Positions 35,244 to 43,450 of a stretch of 64,000 nt of DNA are shown here, one piece after another (the first letter of the stretch is position 1; every line of letters begins with the position of its first letter). The notes beneath the pieces were generated by a model. That model was not told the origin of the DNA. It ran no database searches and was given only the letters and a program-made list of their open reading frames with translations. Source of the DNA: IDS-8 sp040902105. Its GTDB lineage: Bacteria > Pseudomonadota > Gammaproteobacteria > Steroidobacterales > Woeseiaceae. Where the stretch lies: positions 62,001 through 126,000 of the forward strand of contig JBBDXW010000026.1 of assembly GCA_040902105.1 (NCBI GenBank), written 5' to 3'. The position numbers and the translations under genes are program-made.

Positions 35244-36301
35244 TCGGCATTTCCTTTCGGCAATCCCAACAGTTCGAGATTGGTTGATCTATCGGCGCGG
35301 GCGCCGGCAAAATCGTCGAACGCCCTTTCAGTACGCCGGATCATGTGGCGGCGGATGAACGGCGCGCCCTCGCGAGCCCCGTCTTCCGGGTGCTTCAGAC
35401 AACATTCCCATTCGAGCACCGCCCAACCTGCATAGTCGTACTGCGTCAGCTTGCTGAACAGACTCGAGAAATTCACCTGACCGTCGCCCAGCGAGCGGAA
35501 TCTGCCCGGCCGCTGCACCCAGTCCTGGTATCCGCCATAAACCCCGCTCCGGGCCGACTGTACGTACTCCGCGTCCTTGACGTGAAACGCCCTGATCCGC
35601 TCATGGTAGACATCCACGAAACCGAGGTAATCCATCTGCTGCAATACGAGATGGCTCGGATCCAGTAGGATGGTCGCACGCGGGTGCTCGCCGGTGACAT
35701 CGAGAAACCGCTCGAACGTGACGCCGTCATGCAGGTCTTCGCCCGGATGCAGTTCGAAGGCGAGGTCGACGCCGGCGTCCGCAAACGCATTCAGGATGGG
35801 CGTCCAGCGACGGCCAAGTTCGGCAAAGCCTTCATCGACGAGTCCTTGAGGGCGTTGCGGCCATGGATAAAACATCGGCCAGAGCAGCGCGCCCGAGAAT
35901 GTCGCGTGGGCATTCAACCCGAGGCGGTGACTGGCCTTCGCGGCCAGTAACAATTGTTCCGTCGCCCATGCGGTCCGGGCCGACGGCTTGCCCCGCACTT
36001 CGGGTGCTGCAAACGCATCGAAGAGCCTGTCGTAGGCAGGATGAACCGCGATGAGCTGACCTTGCAGGTGGGTCGAGAGTTCGGTGATCGACAAGCCGCG
36101 CTCGCTGCACTGCCCCAGGATCTCGTCGCACCACGTCTGGCTTTCGGCGGCCTTTTGCAGGTCGAAAATACGCCGGTCGGAGGTTGGAATCTGCACGCCA
36201 ACGTAGTCCAGCGATGCAGCCCAGTCGAGCAACGACGGCAGAGTATCGAACGGTGCTTCGTTGCCGATAAACTGCGCCAGAAAGATCCCCGGTCCTCGCA
36301 T
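35240..36301 (-). CDS. sugar phosphate isomerase/epimerase (TIM barrel)
   Basis: The 353-residue product is an AP-endonuclease-2-type TIM barrel. Metal ligands are suggested by FELHPGED (Glu and His, about residues 189-196), LLDPSHL, FHVKDAEY and VLEWECC. It closely resembles isomerases found with Gfo/Idh/MocA dehydrogenases in inositol, galacturonate and 3-keto-sugar pathways. It lies 20 bases downstream of the Gfo/Idh/MocA gene and overlaps the permease start by 4 bases, so it is in the middle of an operon. It acts in the cytoplasm (no signal peptide). The exact sugar is not deducible. Confidence 0.9.
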   Translation of the reverse strand: MRGPGIFLAQFIGNEAPFDTLPSLLDWAASLDYVGVQIPTSDRRIFDLQKAAESQTWCDEILGQCSERGLSITELSTHLQGQLIAVHPAYDRLFDAFAAPEVRGKPSARTAWATEQLLLAAKASHRLGLNAHATFSGALLWPMFYPWPQRPQGLVDEGFAELGRRWTPILNAFADAGVDLAFELHPGEDLHDGVTFERFLDVTGEHPRATILLDPSHLVLQQMDYLGFVDVYHERIRAFHVKDAEYVQSARSGVYGGYQDWVQRPGRFRSLGDGQVNFSSLFSKLTQYDYAGWAVLEWECCLKHPEDGAREGAPFIRRHMIRRTERAFDDFAGARADRSTNLELLGLPKGNAE

Positions 36302-36321
36302 ACTGTTGCTCCGTTATGCCC

Positions 36322-37476
36322 TCAGACTGCCTCACCCATTGTTCGCCACACCGATTGATCCCGGCTGCTGGCGACGACGGACTCGATAAATGCCATGCCC
36401 CGGACCGCTTCGTCGATTCCGGGAACGTGCACCTGACCGCGCCATGCGGGTCGGTTTCCTGTCTGTCGAACATCCGACGCAAATGCGCGATAAAGGTTGG
36501 CGAACGCTTCGATGTATCCTTCCGGATGGCCCGCTGGCGTCCGTGTGAACGCCTGCGCACCGGCGCCGACGAACGGATCGCCTGTCCTGATGACCTGGTC
36601 CGGACGATCGACGAATTTCAGCACGACTGTGTTCGGCTCCTGCTGCTGCCATTCCAGGCCGCCTTGGGTGCCGTAGACGCGCAGACTCAGGTTGTTCGCC
36701 TCGCCTGTACAAATCTGGCTCGCAACGAGCACGCCTCTTGCTCCATTGCTGAATCGCAGGAGCACCGTACCGTCGTCGTCAAGTTCACGTCCGGGCACGA
36801 CTGCGCCGAGGTCGGCAAGCACGCTGACAATGCCGAGGCCGGTGACGAACTCCGCAATGTTCGACGCGTGCACTCCTATGTCACCCATGGCGCTGCTGGC
36901 GCCGGCCTGCTTCGGATCGAGTCGCCACGACGGTTCCTCTTTGCCCGCAACGGCTGCGGACGACAACCAGCCCTGAGTGTATTCGACCAGCACGCGAGTG
37001 ACCTCGCCCAGTTCGCCGGCCGCAACACGCGCCCTCGCCTCCTGCACCATTGGGTAGCCGATGTAGGTGTGCGCGAGCCCAAACCTGCAACCGCTGTCGA
37101 GGACGGCTTTACGAAGTTTCAGGGCTTCGTCGAGATCGAACGTTGCCGGTTTCTCACAAAATACATGGAATGCGTTGCGCAGCGCCATATCGGCAACCGG
37201 AAAATGCATCTTGTTCGGCGTTACAATCGCTACAAACTCCATGCGATCGCTTGCCGGCAAGGCCGCCTCGGTTTCGATCATCGACACGTAGTCGTCATAA
37301 ATCCGTTCTGCGGACAGTCCGAGTGCTTCGCCGGTCTGTCGCGAGCGCCCGATGTCGCGACTGAAAGCACCGCAAACCAGTTCAATTTCGCCGTCGAGGG
37401 CCGCAGCGCAACGGTGAATGGCGCCGATGAACGCACCGGGCCCGCCGCCGACCATTCCCATCCTGACCCTGCTCAT
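36322..37476 (-). CDS. Gfo/Idh/MocA family oxidoreductase
   Basis: The 384-residue product has the N-terminal Rossmann fold (MGMVGGGPGAFIG, residues 6-18), the VFCEKPAT motif with catalytic Lys near residue 109, and the C-terminal substrate domain with GDIGVHASNIAEF that supplies the catalytic histidine/aspartate region. It uses NAD(P) to oxidise or reduce sugars or inositols. Co-location with a TIM-barrel isomerase, a Tat-exported isomerase and a glycosidase suggests it reduces a 3-keto-sugar to a normal hexose or oxidises the hexose released. No signal peptide, so it acts in the cytoplasm. Confidence 0.92.
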   Translation of the reverse strand: MSRVRMGMVGGGPGAFIGAIHRCAAALDGEIELVCGAFSRDIGRSRQTGEALGLSAERIYDDYVSMIETEAALPASDRMEFVAIVTPNKMHFPVADMALRNAFHVFCEKPATFDLDEALKLRKAVLDSGCRFGLAHTYIGYPMVQEARARVAAGELGEVTRVLVEYTQGWLSSAAVAGKEEPSWRLDPKQAGASSAMGDIGVHASNIAEFVTGLGIVSVLADLGAVVPGRELDDDGTVLLRFSNGARGVLVASQICTGEANNLSLRVYGTQGGLEWQQQEPNTVVLKFVDRPDQVIRTGDPFVGAGAQAFTRTPAGHPEGYIEAFANLYRAFASDVRQTGNRPAWRGQVHVPGIDEAVRGMAFIESVVASSRDQSVWRTMGEAV

Positions 37477-37543
37477 GCATGCCGCCCTCGCATGTCAGCG
37501 AAAAGTGGAGACCGCGCCGACGGCAGCCGTGCCATCGTTGCCT

Positions 37544-38491
37544 TCAGGCCACGTCGTCGAGCGCGGCAATCGCCCGCTGCAGCAAAGCCTGCGTTCGACG
37601 GATGCCTTCATCCTCGTCGATACGGCTACCTTCCCACTCGATGCCGACCCACCCGGTGTACTTGGCATCCGCAACGATTCGCAGCATGCGAAAGTAGTCG
37701 ATGCAGGTTTCGTTACCTTGCAGGTTGAAATCGTAGGATTTGGCGCTGACCGCATGCGCGAACGGCATCAATTCCTCAACACCGAGGTAGTTGTCGTAGC
37801 GCTCACCGGTTTCGGCATCGATGACGAAGTTTCCGAAATCCGGCAAGGTTCCGACTCGCGGGTGAGACGTCATCCGCATCACATCGGCGAGCCACCGTCC
37901 ATTCGATGAAAGGCCGCCGTGATTTTCGACAAGGACGTTCAAATCGAGCGTGCTGCAATACTCCGCAAGCTGATTGAGGCCGTCGGCAACGAGCCGGGCC
38001 TGTTCCTCCGCCGAACCGGCGCTGCTCGCGTTGACGCGAATGGAATGACAACCCAATGCCCGGGCGGCGTCGGCCCACCGGTGGTGGTTGGCGACGGTCC
38101 TGGAACGCGACTTCGAATCGGGATCGCCGAGGTCCCCTTCGCGGTCGCACATAATCAGGAGGCTTTGCACGTCCTCGCCCTCGGCGCGCGTACGCAGATC
38201 GGCGACGAGCTTGTCATTCAGCGTCTCGAAGTAGAACTGGTTGACGTACTCGATTCCGCCTATGCCGAACTCCCGGCGCGCTATCTGCGCAAACTCCCGT
38301 GGATCGCGTTGGCCGCCCTGGAATGCCCGATGCAACGACCATTGAGCCAGCGATATGGACAGGTTGGTGGAGCGATCATCCTCCGTAGACCGCGCGCCAT
38401 CAGCGGATCCCGGTGACACCGCCGCCGCAGTCACTCCGATCGCACCCAGAACAAAATTGCGTCGCGTCAGCTCACTGTTAGTGCCGTGCAT
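37544..38491 (-). CDS. Tat-exported TIM-barrel sugar isomerase/epimerase
   Basis: From ATG 38491 the product is 315 residues with a twin-arginine signal (ELTRRNFVLGAIGVTAAA, residues 7-24); an in-frame start at 38524 would add 11 residues. The mature protein is an AP-endonuclease-2-type TIM barrel: ISLAQWSLHRAF, GGIEYVNQFYF, NVLVENHGGLSS, VGTLPDFGNF and WVGIEWEG provide the usual metal-binding Glu/Asp/His residues. A periplasmic location is odd for a sugar-phosphate enzyme and implies a free sugar or keto-glycoside substrate. It is the first gene of the minus-strand sugar operon, 67 bases before the Gfo/Idh/MocA gene. Confidence 0.88.
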   Translation of the reverse strand: MHGTNSELTRRNFVLGAIGVTAAAVSPGSADGARSTEDDRSTNLSISLAQWSLHRAFQGGQRDPREFAQIARREFGIGGIEYVNQFYFETLNDKLVADLRTRAEGEDVQSLLIMCDREGDLGDPDSKSRSRTVANHHRWADAARALGCHSIRVNASSAGSAEEQARLVADGLNQLAEYCSTLDLNVLVENHGGLSSNGRWLADVMRMTSHPRVGTLPDFGNFVIDAETGERYDNYLGVEELMPFAHAVSAKSYDFNLQGNETCIDYFRMLRIVADAKYTGWVGIEWEGSRIDEDEGIRRTQALLQRAIAALDDVA

Positions 38492-38706
38492 CCTGATCCC
38501 CGGGTTTGCCAGTCTCGTCAGCACCCGACAGTTAGAAGCGACTCGTTAGCGAGCTGAGTTGCGGAACCGTCGAGCAGTCAGTGCATGCATATTGGCGTGC
38601 CGGGACGGTTTGATCAAGACAACCTGGCCTGCATCATTCATGAACGGTTGAACCAGGTGGTTCGCGAAACCTCCGCACGAGTCGAATTCGTTCATCCCCG
38701 GCACGA

Positions 38707-38788
38707 GCAGGAGTGCCGTCCGGGGGTGTTCCACCGAGCGAGTTTCCCGTGTCTGAGCGAATGGAATACCCCCGGACGGTACTCCTGC
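38707..38788. repeat. 26-bp near-perfect inverted repeat with 30-base loop
   Basis: Arms 38707-38732 and 38763-38788 are reverse complements over 26 positions with two mismatches; the core is CCGTCCGGGGGT against ACCCCCGGACGG. The 30-base spacer contains two GAGCGA words. It lies in the 617-base gap between the Tat isomerase (starts at 38491, transcribed away) and the ThiF gene (starts at 39109). It is much longer than an ordinary intrinsic terminator and has no flanking T-run. A reading frame at 38546-38893 crosses it without recognisable similarity and was not accepted. The rest of the gap shows nothing. Confidence 0.75.
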
Positions 38789-39108
38789 GTCGTCAAAAGT
38801 AACCTGCGCCGAGCTTGTGCAGAGACTCAGTAATTGCGTTTGGACAGACGTAACCGGATTCTCAGGCACAGCATTCGCCTGCATACTTTTCATAGCCTCC
38901 GTCGTATGCTGGCAGGCGGGCTCGCTCGCAGACGCCCGAGGCGCAAACGGTGTGTCCGCGATCGGCGGCTCGCCGTGTCGATATCCGCCGCTATTGAACG
39001 ACTATTGGACATTGGGCCTTCCTCGAGCAGTTCCCGGCAACGACTCTACTACGGAAGCCCAGAGCAAAAGTACAACGACCGAAGGACCCGACTGCGATCG
39101 AATCAGGA

Positions 39109-40203
39109 ATGACAGACGATCTCCTGCGTTACCACCGCCAGATGCTGCTGCCCGGCTTCGGGGAAGAAGGGCAGCGCAAGCTCCTCGCGTCCACCGCATT
39201 CGTGCTCGGCTGCGGAGCGCTCGGCACCGTGATCGCGGACATGCTCGCCCGCGCCGGCGTCGGACACCTGGTCATCGCGGACCGCGACTTCATCGAGATC
39301 ACCAACCTGCAACGGCAGGTACTGTTCGACGAGCAGGATGTCGCGGACGGAATCCCCAAAGCGGAGGCGGCGAAGCGCAAGATTGCGCGGATCAACTCGC
39401 AGGTGAAGGTCAGCGCAATTGTCGACGACATCAATCACAGGAACATCGAGAAATACGCGGCCGGCGTGGACATCGTGGTCGACGGCGTCGACAACTTCGA
39501 GACCCGCTACCTCGCCAACGATTGGGCCGTCAAGCACGGCATCCCCTACATCTACGGCGGCGCGGTGGGCACGGTCGGTGCATCCTTTGCGATCCTGCCG
39601 CATACCAGGGACGGCGATGCGCCTTGGGAAAAGTCATCCGTCAGCAAGGCGACGCCTTGTCTGCGCTGCATCTTCGAAGAGGCGCCGCCGCCCGGATTGA
39701 ACCCGACCTGCGAAACAGCGGGCGTCATCGGGCCCGCCGTCTCCATCATCGCCAACTTCGAGGTCGCCGAGACGCTCAAGATCCTCACCGGCAACTTCGA
39801 CCGCGTCCGTCCGACCATGCTCAACATCGACCTGTGGGACAACACGTTCAGCCAGTTCAGGGTCAGCCGCGCCTACGAGGCCGGCGACTGTGTGTGCTGC
39901 AAACACCGCCGGTTCGAGTACCTCGATGGCAAGGTCGGCTCCAGCGCCACCACCCTCTGCGGCCGCGATGCGGTGCAGCTCACCCACAGGCAATCCGGGG
40001 CCAGCCTCAACTTCGACGACATCGCCGCCCGCCTGCGCCCGCACGGCAAGGTGACGGCCAACAAGTTCATGATCCGCGCCGACATCAGCGACAACGGCAA
40101 GCCGTACGAATTGACGCTTTTTTCCGACGGCCGGGCAATCGTGAAGGGCACCGGGAAAGAGAACGTCGCACGGAGCGTGTACGCGAAATACGTCGGAACC
40201 TGA
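39109..40203 (+). CDS. E1-like ThiF/MoeB-family adenylyltransferase with extra C-terminal domain
   Basis: The 364-residue product has the full E1-like ATP site: LGCGALGTVIADMLARAGVG (residues 33-52), Asp58/Asp60 (IADRD), Arg69 (NLQRQ), Lys84 and Asp129 region (GVDNFETR). A zinc knuckle is formed by Cys184/Cys187 (TPCLRC) and Cys261 to Cys264 (CVCC), and Cys201 (NPTCETAG) is the candidate catalytic cysteine. About 95 residues after the zinc site form an extra domain not found in MoeB. It would adenylate the C-terminal glycine of a ubiquitin-like protein, and the MoaD-like protein two genes downstream is the evident partner. No rhodanese domain is fused. Confidence 0.9.
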   Translation: MTDDLLRYHRQMLLPGFGEEGQRKLLASTAFVLGCGALGTVIADMLARAGVGHLVIADRDFIEITNLQRQVLFDEQDVADGIPKAEAAKRKIARINSQVKVSAIVDDINHRNIEKYAAGVDIVVDGVDNFETRYLANDWAVKHGIPYIYGGAVGTVGASFAILPHTRDGDAPWEKSSVSKATPCLRCIFEEAPPPGLNPTCETAGVIGPAVSIIANFEVAETLKILTGNFDRVRPTMLNIDLWDNTFSQFRVSRAYEAGDCVCCKHRRFEYLDGKVGSSATTLCGRDAVQLTHRQSGASLNFDDIAARLRPHGKVTANKFMIRADISDNGKPYELTLFSDGRAIVKGTGKENVARSVYAKYVGT

Positions 40204-40313
40204 ACGGAGAGTAACGTTTACTGGCGGGAAAACCCGGTTGCCGTGTAGATTTTGGCCTTCGCCGAACGACTATCCCTGGCTTGACTCAATTTCTGAATAT
40301 GAGGAGAACGAAC

Positions 40314-41534
40314 GTGACTGCAATCCGGGTTCTTGTTGGCACCAAAAAAGGCGCATTTATCCTTACCTCCGACGGCAAGCGCGACCACTGGTCCGTCGCC
40401 GGCCCGCACTTCGCGGGCTGGGAGATCTACCACGTCAAGGGCTCGCCTGTGGATCCGGACCGTATCTACGCCTCGCAGACCAGCAGCTGGTTCGGGCAGG
40501 TCATCCAGCGCTCCAGCGACGGCGGCAGGACCTGGGAGCAACCCGGCTCCACCCCCGGGAGCGCCCGGGAAGGGTCGGGCACCACGGAGCCCGGCGCGGA
40601 TGCCGGCAACGGCGGCTTCCCCAAGGGCGAGAGCAACAAGTTCGCCTACGACACTTCGCCCGGAAGCGGCAAACCGCTCACCACCCACCAGTGGTACGAC
40701 GGGACGCAGCACCCGTGGGAATTCGCGCGCGTCTGGCACCTCGAACCGTCACTGGCGGATCCCGACACCGTTTACGCCGGCGTCGAAGACGCGGCCCTGT
40801 TTCGCTCCACCGACGGCGGCAAGTCGTGGCACGAGCTCGCCGGTTTACGCGGCCACGAATCCGGTCCCGGATGGCAGCCCGGCGCGGGTGGCATGTGCCT
40901 GCACACGATCCTGCTGGACCCGGTCGATCCCGAACGGATGTTCATCGCCATCTCGGCCGCGGGCACGTTCCGCAGCGACGATGCAGGCAGGACGTGGCGG
41001 CCGGTCAACCGCGGTCTCAATTCCCAGTTCATGCCCGACCCGACGGCCGAGGTGGGACACTGCGTACACCGGATTGCATTTCACCCGTCGCGGCCGAATG
41101 TGCTGTTCATGCAGAAGCACTGGGACATCATGCGCAGCGATGACGCCGGGGAATCGTGGCACGAGGTAAGCGGGGATCTGCCGAGTGACTTCGGCTTTCC
41201 CATCGACGTTCATGCCCACGAGCCGGAGACGATTTACGTCGTGCCGATCAAAAGCGACTCGGAACACTATCCGCCCGAGGGCAAGCTTCGTGTCTACCGC
41301 AGCCGCACGGGCGGCAACGAGTGGGAGGCGCTCACAAACGGCCTGCCGCAGCAGGATTGCTACGTCAACATCCTGCGCGACGCGATGGCGGTCGATTCGC
41401 TCGATCCTTGCGGTATCTATTTCGGCACTACCGGCGGGCAGGTCTACGCATCAGCGGATGGCGGCGACCGCTGGAAGCCGATCGTGCGCGACCTTCCGGG
41501 CGTGCTGTCCGTCGAGGTACAGGTAGTGCCATGA
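40314..41534 (+). CDS. BNR/sialidase-type beta-propeller protein
   Basis: A GTG start at 40314 follows GAGGAG at a 7-base spacing and was preferred to ATG 40281; it gives 406 residues with no signal peptide. The protein holds five or more BNR/Asp-box motifs: SSDGGRTW, STDGGKSW, SDDAGRTW, SDDAGESW and SADGGDRW. Asp-boxes define seven-bladed propellers of exo-sialidase-like or YVTN/VPS10-like proteins. A cytoplasmic propeller between an E1 enzyme and a ubiquitin-like protein suggests a scaffold or substrate rather than a secreted sialidase; no sialidase arginine triad was identified. The stop overlaps the MoaD-like start (ATGA). Confidence 0.85.
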   Translation: MTAIRVLVGTKKGAFILTSDGKRDHWSVAGPHFAGWEIYHVKGSPVDPDRIYASQTSSWFGQVIQRSSDGGRTWEQPGSTPGSAREGSGTTEPGADAGNGGFPKGESNKFAYDTSPGSGKPLTTHQWYDGTQHPWEFARVWHLEPSLADPDTVYAGVEDAALFRSTDGGKSWHELAGLRGHESGPGWQPGAGGMCLHTILLDPVDPERMFIAISAAGTFRSDDAGRTWRPVNRGLNSQFMPDPTAEVGHCVHRIAFHPSRPNVLFMQKHWDIMRSDDAGESWHEVSGDLPSDFGFPIDVHAHEPETIYVVPIKSDSEHYPPEGKLRVYRSRTGGNEWEALTNGLPQQDCYVNILRDAMAVDSLDPCGIYFGTTGGQVYASADGGDRWKPIVRDLPGVLSVEVQVVP

Positions 41535-41827
41535 TCCGCGTCGTGCTACCGGAACACCTGCGCACGCTGGCGAACGTCGACCACGAGGTAAAGCTCGAGG
41601 TTGCCGACCCGGTTACACAGCGCTCGATCCTCGACGCACTTGAGGCCGCCTATCCGATGCTGCGCGGCACCGTTCGCGATCACGAAACGCTCAAGCGCCG
41701 TCCGTTAGTGCGCTTCTTCGCTTGCGAAGACGACGTGTCCCACGACCCGCCGGACGCTCCCCTGCCGGAAGCGATCGCGTCGGGGACGGAGCCGTTTTTC
41801 ATCATCGGGGCGATTGCCGGCGGGTAG
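41531..41827 (+). CDS. MoaD/ThiS-like ubiquitin-fold protein ending in Gly-Gly
   Basis: The 98-residue product starts at ATG 41531, overlapping the BNR stop by four bases. It shows the beta-grasp pattern of MoaD/ThiS proteins (IRVVLPEHLRTLA, SILDALEAAYPMLRGTV, FFIIGAIAGG), and ends exactly in Gly-Gly, the tail that E1-like enzymes adenylate and convert to a thiocarboxylate. It is slightly longer than MoaD (about 80 residues) because of an acidic insertion (CEDDVSHDPPDAPLPEA). Partner: the ThiF-like enzyme of the same operon. There is no MoaE, ThiG or JAMM protease beside it, so the sulfur acceptor or conjugation target is unknown. Confidence 0.88.
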   Translation: MIRVVLPEHLRTLANVDHEVKLEVADPVTQRSILDALEAAYPMLRGTVRDHETLKRRPLVRFFACEDDVSHDPPDAPLPEAIASGTEPFFIIGAIAGG

Positions 41828-41897
41828 ACGGACCCGCGGACGAAACGTGGTATCTACAGGTGCCAATCGAGGCAGTACAGGAAGGAGTTGATCTGCC

Positions 41898-42224
41898 GTG
41901 ACGGGGCGCAACCGACAGGACCTTATGCGTACGGCCCTGCAGTGGCGGGAGGCCGGGAAACCCGTCGCGCTGGCTACGGTTGTTCAGACCTGGGGGTCGT
42001 CGCCTCGGCCCGCCGGCAGCAGCCTCGTGATCGCCGGTGACGGTTCGTTTGAGGGTTCGGTATCGGGCGGATGTGTCGAGGGTGCCGTGATCGATGCCGC
42101 ATTGGAGATCATGCAGAGCGGCCGGCAACGATTGCTCGAATTCGGCGTGACTGACGATGAGGCCTGGGAAGTCGGCCTCGCCTGCGGCGGACAGATCGAG
42201 ATTCTGGTGGAGCCCGTCGAATGA
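41898..42224 (+). CDS. XdhC/CoxI family N-terminal-domain protein
   Basis: A GTG start at 41898 follows AGGAG about 11 bases upstream; the product is 108 residues. It matches the XdhC/CoxI N-terminal domain: ALATVVQTWGSSPRPAGSSL cut here, GSVSGGCVEGAVIDAA and GLACGGQIEILVEP. Full-length XdhC proteins bind molybdenum cofactor, deliver it to a sulfurase and load it into xanthine-dehydrogenase-type enzymes. Here the two domains are separate genes joined by an ATGA overlap. The gene follows the MoaD-like gene by 70 bases on the same strand. No molybdenum hydroxylase gene is in the window. Confidence 0.88.
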   Translation: MTGRNRQDLMRTALQWREAGKPVALATVVQTWGSSPRPAGSSLVIAGDGSFEGSVSGGCVEGAVIDAALEIMQSGRQRLLEFGVTDDEAWEVGLACGGQIEILVEPVE

Positions 42225-42916
42225 AGCGCGAATTGCTCCAGAGGATTGTCGCGGCGCAGGTCAGCAAACAACCGGCGGTACTGATACGCAGTCTCACCAG
42301 CACGCGTCAGTGTCTCATCGATGAAAACGATGCGTACGGCGACACGGAGGACATCCCAGCAGAGCTTCTTCAGGGTGGCCGGGAGGCACTGCGCCGCGAT
42401 GGTGCTTCGACCGTCGAAGTTGCGGGGGAGCGTTACCTGCTGCAGACGTTCTCGCCGCCACCGCGCCTGATCATAGTGGGTGCTGTGCATATCGCCCAAC
42501 AGCTTATCCCGATGGCCCAAATGGCAGACTATGATGTACAACTGATCGATCCGCGCGCCGCTTTTGCGGTCGCGGGGCGATTCCCCAGTGTTGACGTGAT
42601 CATCGAGTGGCCGCAAGAAGTCATGGCGAGGCTGTCTCTCGATTCCCGGACGGCCATTGTCACGCTGAGCCACGACCGCAAAATCGACGAGCCCGCGCTT
42701 GGAGCCGCCCTGAAATCCGATGCGTTCTATATTGGCGCGCTGGGCAGCAGGAAAAACCATGCCCGCAGACTCGAGCGTCTCGCGGCAGCCGGTTTCGACG
42801 ACAACGCGCTGCAGCGCATCGCGGGTCCAATCGGCCTGCCGTTGGGCGGACAATCGCCGGCTGAGATCGCGGTCGCCATCCTTGCGCAGATTATTCAGTC
42901 ACGATATCGGCGCTAG
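42221..42916 (+). CDS. XdhC family C-terminal (Rossmann) domain protein
   Basis: The 231-residue product has a short N-terminal part similar to the end of the XdhC/CoxI domain and then the XdhC Rossmann domain: PRLIIVGAVHIAQQLIPMAQ (about residues 81-100), TAIVTLSHDRKID and the family hallmark AFYIGALGSRKNHARRLERL (residues 165-184), with GPIGLPLGGQSPAEIAVAI at the end. It should partner the preceding XdhC N-domain protein in molybdenum cofactor insertion. The start overlaps that gene by four bases (ATGA). Confidence 0.9.
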   Translation: MKRELLQRIVAAQVSKQPAVLIRSLTSTRQCLIDENDAYGDTEDIPAELLQGGREALRRDGASTVEVAGERYLLQTFSPPPRLIIVGAVHIAQQLIPMAQMADYDVQLIDPRAAFAVAGRFPSVDVIIEWPQEVMARLSLDSRTAIVTLSHDRKIDEPALGAALKSDAFYIGALGSRKNHARRLERLAAAGFDDNALQRIAGPIGLPLGGQSPAEIAVAILAQIIQSRYRR

Positions 42917-42925
42917 CGGAATCCG

Positions 42926-43369
42926 TCAGACACGCCAGATCCGCTGCATCTGCAGGAACGTGAACGAAGCGGACCACGTGATGAGCGACAAACCTGCCAG
43001 CGCTTCCGTTGCCGTGATCATCCGCAGCGGACCCGTGGGCACGAGGTCGCCGAATCCCACCGTGGTGTACACCATGGCGGAATAATAGATGTAGTCGAAC
43101 CAGTCGCGGTCGGCAGCGACAATCTCGCCCAGGCCAAGCCCGTGCTCCGCCGCGAAGTATCCCAGGCCGAAAATCCAGATTTCTGCGATATGGGCGAGGA
43201 TCAGGCCATGTACCGTGAACAGGATGATCCATCGGTGGCGCTGCAGGCGGGCGCGCAGGCGCTCGAGCTGGATGAGCGCCTCATAGTGGATGGTGACGCA
43301 GACCGCGATCAGCATGAAGCTCATCAGCGTAGCGACGAGATAATCCTGCATCGGCGAAGTATACGTCAC
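42926..43369 (-). CDS. small two-helix potassium channel protein
   Basis: The 147-residue product has three hydrophobic helices and the K+ selectivity filter TTVGFGD (residues 102-108) preceded by a pore helix (WFDYIYYSAMVY). It resembles Ion_trans_2-type channels of about 140 residues that lack a cytoplasmic regulatory domain. It would form a tetramer in the inner membrane and conduct potassium. It converges on the XdhC gene with only 9 bases between stops. Nothing nearby indicates regulation. Confidence 0.88.
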   Translation of the reverse strand: MTYTSPMQDYLVATLMSFMLIAVCVTIHYEALIQLERLRARLQRHRWIILFTVHGLILAHIAEIWIFGLGYFAAEHGLGLGEIVAADRDWFDYIYYSAMVYTTVGFGDLVPTGPLRMITATEALAGLSLITWSASFTFLQMQRIWRV

Positions 43370-43450
43370 AGGACACGACTCATAGAATCAACAGGCCGTT
43401 GCAGCCCGCCTACGTGATCTCCTGTTCCCTGAATTGCTGGTGAAACCGCA

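Noticed and set aside
38546..38893. A 115-codon minus-strand reading frame across the intergenic region
   Set aside because: It has no recognisable domain, spans the strong inverted repeat and has poor coding character, so it was not called as a gene.
38817..40214. A 465-codon plus-strand frame over the ThiF gene
   Set aside because: It is extremely Arg/His/Gly-rich and overlaps the ThiF gene in another frame; this is a G/C-rich shadow.
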